This document shows positions 60,399-64,000 of a stretch of 64,000 nt of DNA, in pieces (positions within the stretch are counted from its first letter, which is position 1; every line of letters begins with the position of its first letter). The stretch comes from Chloroflexus sp. Y-396-1. Lineage in GTDB: Bacteria > Chloroflexota > Chloroflexia > Chloroflexales > Chloroflexaceae. Where the stretch lies: the NCBI RefSeq assembly GCF_000516515.1, contig NZ_KI911784.1, forward strand, positions 2,946,881 through 3,010,880. The letters run 5' to 3'. The position numbers and the translations under genes were made by a program. The notes below the pieces were generated by a model. It did not search any database. It saw only the letters and a list, made by a program, of their open reading frames with translations, and was not told where the DNA came from.

Positions 60399-61030
60399 GG
60401 ATGGGTAGTGTTTCCTGTTTTCAGGTTGCAGAGTGCGCTAGTCATCTTCACCTGTATCTCGTGGTTTCAACCTACTCAGCTTCGGGTTACCCCTTCGATG
60501 ACCGGGCGACGAAAGGGAGAGGGTATGGTTACAAGCGGGTTGGGAAGCCATCTTGTCTACATTTCTCTGTCCTCTCTTCACGGTATTTCTGCAGGGAGGG
60601 ATAAACCTGTCACCCCTCTGCTATTACCACTATCGGGAAGGGCAAGAACCCTCAAGAACCCTGAACATCCTGGTGGTACTTTCTGGCCATTGTGTCATCC
60701 TTTGCTGATGTGGTACCGTACATGTACATTGCGTAGCAGCAAAAAGCGTTTGATGTATGAACTCAGAACACTACCGGGTTCTAGCTATCACAGGCTGAGG
60801 TAGATGTGTACCAGGCAACGGGGAGGTTCACGAACTGTTTGCCTTAAGCGTAGACTGCTAGCGCGTGTTGCGGGGAGTATTAGGAACCGAATGTACCGGT
60901 ATCATAGGTATTCGTTACCGGAAACGCAGCTATCAATAGGTAATGACCGTTCTATGTCGTGTTTTATTTGCAACGTTACGAGTAGATCGCGATTCGGTAG
61001 CGAGATAGCCGGCGGCGAGCGGAGGATGCC
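60399..61030. other. Intergenic region upstream of the LamG lipoprotein
   Basis: About 630 bases. Short open frames here lack protein features. Only weak hairpins are seen, and nothing further can be supported. Confidence 0.45.
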
Positions 61031-62083
61031 ATGGGACGCCAGTGGCATACGCGATGGCTAAGTGGATGGATTTGTCTAATCCTGATTGCCTGTAGTGCGA
61101 GCGGGACGCCGTTTACCTCAGAAGCGGTGCGTGATGTGACCGCAGCGCCATCGGTTACACCTGATCGCGATCCTGATTCTCAGCCAACACTGCCGTCTAC
61201 CGGTGTATCAACAGCTTCAGCAGCACCGGCTACCTCCAGTGGTTTCTCTATCCGCTTTTACGGCTTTCACAACGGTGGTAATGAAACGTTAGATAGTGAT
61301 CGGGTTAAAATCCCGTTGGGTGCGATTAATGGGAGTGGTCAATTAACTAGCTCGCGGCCGGTCAATGTGGGTGGTGATATAACGTTAGAGTTCTGGATGA
61401 AAGCTAATCCAGGTGACAATGATGCGCCAGCTTGTGATGGATGGTATTACGGGAATATCATCATCGACCGAGATATATTCGGTAATGGCGACTATGGTGA
61501 TTATGGTGTTGCGATTTGTGATGGCAAACTGGTTGTTGGTTTTAGTGTAGGCAATGATGATCGTCTTCTCAAAGGTAATGCGACGGTGACTGATGGGCAG
61601 TGGCATCATGTTGCAATCACTCGTGCGAACAGTGGACTAGTGCGTCTCTATATTGATGGGCAGCTCGATATTGAGATGCTGGGGCCATCGGGACGGATCG
61701 ATTATCGGCTTAACCGCTCAACAAATTATCCCAACAGTGATCCCTATCTCGTTTTGGGTGCGGAGAAGCATGATTATCCTGGTAGTCGTTACTACAATGG
61801 TTGGCTCGACGATCTGCGATTGTCGAATATTGTGCGCTATTCCGGGCCTTTTTCTCGTCCAACTGCTCCGCATGCCCTTGACAGCAATACTGTTGCGCTT
61901 TACCGGTTTGATGAAGGAAGTGGTACAACGATCAATGACAGCACGTCTGGGAATCGGAGTCCTGGCGAACTAAAGCCACGGGCTGGTGGTGCAGATCAGC
62001 ACTGGTCGAGTGATACGCCTTTCAATGCAAATGGCGTGCTGCTCACCCCGCGGGCGTACATTCCATTTATTGTGCGCAGCTAG
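61031..62083 (+). CDS. LamG/concanavalin-like domain lipoprotein
   Basis: ATG at 61031 with GGAGG 5 bases upstream. The 350-residue protein has a signal peptide with a lipobox (LIACSASG), a Ser/Pro/Thr-rich linker (to about residue 75), then a laminin-G-like beta sandwich: DITLEFWMKANPGDNDAPAC, DGQWHHVAITRANSGLVRLY, and VALYRFDEGSGTTINDSTSG. Such domains bind carbohydrate or protein at the cell surface. The last residues are RAYIPFIVRS, a short tail which resembles the hydrophobic-aromatic endings of other exported Chloroflexota proteins (recollection, not verified). No catalytic residue is apparent. Confidence 0.8.
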   Translation: MGRQWHTRWLSGWICLILIACSASGTPFTSEAVRDVTAAPSVTPDRDPDSQPTLPSTGVSTASAAPATSSGFSIRFYGFHNGGNETLDSDRVKIPLGAINGSGQLTSSRPVNVGGDITLEFWMKANPGDNDAPACDGWYYGNIIIDRDIFGNGDYGDYGVAICDGKLVVGFSVGNDDRLLKGNATVTDGQWHHVAITRANSGLVRLYIDGQLDIEMLGPSGRIDYRLNRSTNYPNSDPYLVLGAEKHDYPGSRYYNGWLDDLRLSNIVRYSGPFSRPTAPHALDSNTVALYRFDEGSGTTINDSTSGNRSPGELKPRAGGADQHWSSDTPFNANGVLLTPRAYIPFIVRS

Positions 62084-62421
62084 CGGTCATCTCAAATGAG
62101 TCTCACAGGCGTACCGATCATCAGGAGTGATAACGACCAATCACCACGATTTGTGCGTCCTCATAACCCATTTTGAGCAGATCGGTACGCCATGATGGGT
62201 GAGAGAGGAACCTGCTTCCACTGATGTGGTAGCGATCAAGGTGGATCGAGAGGTGGCATCGGTTGCCAGTGCTTCGTGGATGTCCTGCAAAAAGGTTAAT
62301 TCACCGCAGAGCGTTCGGTCTGGCATCATCTCGTTCAGTGTTCTTCGTGTTCTCCGTAGTGCGTGTTGGTAGTGGATGCACGGTTCATGCGTGATCGAAA
62401 TAACTCCGGTGCTGGAACAGC
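62084..62421. other. Intergenic region, convergent
   Basis: About 340 bases between the convergent LamG and rtcB genes. I see no gene and no strong terminator stem. Confidence 0.45.
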
Positions 62422-63738
62422 CTAATCTTCTCCTTCTGTTCCTGACATCACAACCACCAGTGGTCGCATTTTGGCAACAGGACGGATAAGGCCGGCTGCG
62501 ATTTGGACCTGCATCACCGTCTCGATGTCTTTGTATGCCAGCGGCGATTCGTCAACGGCCAGACCGCGCACGAGGACCCCCGCCTCACGAACGACAGCGG
62601 CTGCCATTGCCGGAGTGATGGTGCGACGTGCCTCTGAGCGGCTAAATCGACGACCGGCGCCGTGGGCAGCACTCGACAGCGATGCCTTATCACCTAACCC
62701 TTCGACGATATAGCTGGCAGTCGCCATTGAGCCGGGAATAATTCCCAGGACACCAGCTTCTGCTGGCGTTGCTCCTTTGCGATGGATCACCGTCCCGTCA
62801 GGTTGTTCCCAGGCAAAGTTATGATGATTCTCGATGACGCGCTCGACGGTCAGGCCCAATGCCTTCGCGAAGCGGGCATGGATCACCTCGTGGTTGGCGC
62901 GGGCGAAGTCACCGGCGAGGCGCATAGCATGCAGATATTCTTGACCGGCTTCGGTTTCGGTACTTAGCCAGCCATACGTTTTCGGGATGCCGCGCGCAAT
63001 CGCTGCTGTCTCACGGTCGGCTATTTCAGCGTAGTGGCGGGCAATCTGGGCGCCAACACCGCGGCTCCCGCTATGGGTGAGCAGACCAACAAATGGTTGG
63101 TGCGTATCAAGCCATTCACCGATCACGATTTCGGCGAAGTGGTTGCCGCCACCAGAAGTCCCGATCTGGAGTTTCGCTACCTCGTGCAGGGTGCGTAACA
63201 GTTTCGTTGCCCGCCAGCGCGAGTCGGCAAGCACCGGATGATCGGCAACCGGTTTTTTCGGCGATCCGATGCCAAAGACCGTCACCTTCGTGATCGTATC
63301 GAGCAGGTGTTGACGGTCACGACGAGCATCGTCGGGAGTTATTCCGGCAAAGATCGAGAGATGCATCCGGCAGCCAATATCCACACCCACCTGATACGGA
63401 GCGACTGCGCGATCATAGGCGATGACTCCACCAACTGGCAGGGCGTAGCCTTGATGGGCATCAGGCATCAAGGCACCGCGGATTGCCGGTGGTAAGCGCA
63501 AAGCAGTTTTGATCTGGTCAATGGCCCCTGGTTCCACGAGATGCTCGCCGATAATCTTGAGCGGCTGTGGCTGATCGCGGAGTCGCAGCTCGACCGGTGG
63601 TTGACCGTAGCGTGCGGCGATCTGCTGCCGTACAACCTGGGGTTCAACCCCCTCTTTTAACATCTGTTTGGCAGCCCGACACATCTCGCGAAATGCCGGA
63701 TGGTCTACATAATCGGCTAATAGTTGGGCTGCTTTCAT
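62422..63738 (-). CDS. rtcB: RtcB-family RNA ligase
   Basis: Start taken at 63738 (MKAAQLLADYVDHPAFREMC); the upstream extension lacks character. The 438-residue protein has all RtcB signatures: MPDAHQGYALPVGGVIA, VGVDIGCRM with metal-binding Cys123, GTSGGGNHFAEI, THSGSRGVG, ENHHNFAWE, GIIPGSMATASY, and SSAAHGAGRRFSR with the histidine that becomes GMP-linked. RtcB joins 2',3'-cyclic phosphate or 3'-phosphate ends to 5'-OH ends, with GTP and manganese, in RNA repair or tRNA splicing. No archease, RtcA or RtcR gene is adjacent. Confidence 0.92.
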   Translation of the reverse strand: MKAAQLLADYVDHPAFREMCRAAKQMLKEGVEPQVVRQQIAARYGQPPVELRLRDQPQPLKIIGEHLVEPGAIDQIKTALRLPPAIRGALMPDAHQGYALPVGGVIAYDRAVAPYQVGVDIGCRMHLSIFAGITPDDARRDRQHLLDTITKVTVFGIGSPKKPVADHPVLADSRWRATKLLRTLHEVAKLQIGTSGGGNHFAEIVIGEWLDTHQPFVGLLTHSGSRGVGAQIARHYAEIADRETAAIARGIPKTYGWLSTETEAGQEYLHAMRLAGDFARANHEVIHARFAKALGLTVERVIENHHNFAWEQPDGTVIHRKGATPAEAGVLGIIPGSMATASYIVEGLGDKASLSSAAHGAGRRFSRSEARRTITPAMAAAVVREAGVLVRGLAVDESPLAYKDIETVMQVQIAAGLIRPVAKMRPLVVVMSGTEGED

Positions 63739-64000
63739 AATCTTGCCTTTCTCGTTGCGAGACGAGTCGTTGATGCAAAGAACGATAATCAGAGGTAACT
63801 TCAATTGTATTCTGAACGCTGTTGATCTTCAAGTCGGGCAAAAGTCTGATGCGCTCCAGAGGTATGCCATCGCTGTGGGTGCGGCATCGTCGAGGGTACA
63901 ACACTGCTATACCCCTACTGGGGCGGTATCGCTGGGGACACGGCATCGCCAGAGCATCAGCATCGTTGTAAGCGCAGCAATTACCGGGAGCGCGGTGTCG
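63739..64000. other. Region upstream of rtcB to the window edge
   Basis: About 260 bases with no supported gene. It must hold the rtcB promoter on the minus strand. Confidence 0.4.

Noticed and set aside
60408-61061. Open frames upstream of the LamG gene
   Set aside because: No motifs, no ribosome-binding site and Arg/Ser-rich composition.
1-64000. tRNA, rRNA, CRISPR arrays, insertion sequences or prophage
   Set aside because: Looked for cloverleaf-like stems, evenly spaced repeats and transposase or integrase motifs in the gaps; none were convincing. Tandem repeats at 47.6 kb have only two full copies and no spacers.

Overview
The window reads as a gene-dense chromosome segment of a filamentous anoxygenic phototroph of the Chloroflexota, most likely Chloroflexus or a close relative. 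The evidence is indirect: moderate GC, a two-subunit methylmalonyl-CoA mutase with its GTPase chaperone (used in the 3-hydroxypropionate bicycle), an archaeal-type isopentenyl phosphate kinase, a kaiB homologue, a translin homologue, and many short GC-rich palindromes between genes. I see no rRNA, tRNA, CRISPR array, transposase or phage gene.

Layout. 0-1.8 kb: the end of a TlpA-type thioredoxin, a DUF2085 membrane protein and an Rrf2 regulator. 2.1-12.4 kb: CoA metabolism, with a FadN-like dehydrogenase/hydratase fusion, a thiolase, mutA-mutB and meaB. 12.5-20 kb (minus strand): an OmpR-type response regulator, a hotdog thioesterase, a methyltransferase abutting a WD40 protein that carries a degenerate HNH domain, then rpoA-rho-mobA. 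20-24.6 kb (plus): TlpA plus an Lgt-like protein, then a signalling cassette of REC-PAS-GAF protein, KaiB and HisKA_2-type histidine kinase. 25-29.8 kb (minus): translin, a metal-dependent cyclase/hydrolase, modC-modB-modA and padR. 30.5-35.1 kb (plus): aapJQMP amino-acid uptake. 35.9-40.5 kb (minus): SpoIIM-like protein, isopentenyl phosphate kinase, UbiA-family phosphoribosyltransferase and a PucR regulator. 40.6-47.4 kb (plus): MarR, malEFG-type sugar transporter and a GH13 glycosidase. 48-55.4 kb (plus): rpsU, prfA, adenosine deaminase with part of a nucleoside ABC transporter, thioesterase and flavin reductase. 55.4-57.1 kb: a compact type II restriction-modification pair of MvaI/BcnI type. 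57.2-63.7 kb: envelope and secreted proteins, then an RtcB RNA ligase on the minus strand.

How it fits together. FadN/FadA handle acyl-CoA units, and the mutase interconverts methylmalonyl-CoA and succinyl-CoA. ModABC supplies molybdate and MobA uses molybdenum cofactor. MarR, MalEFG and the amylase look like one maltodextrin uptake and cleavage locus. Adenosine deaminase with NupA/NupB-like proteins suggests nucleoside salvage. Regulatory DNA is unusually legible in places: a consensus promoter with nested dyads before marR, a minus-strand promoter overlapped by a dyad before padR-mod, and an rpsU leader that holds the strongest Shine-Dalgarno of the window about 100 bases before the gene.

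Most likely to be new or little described: the dead-HNH/WD40 fusion, the rpsU leader, the kaiB signalling cassette, the catalytically altered Lgt paralogue next to TlpA, and the bacterial translin. All assignments rest on reading motifs by eye; no database search was made.
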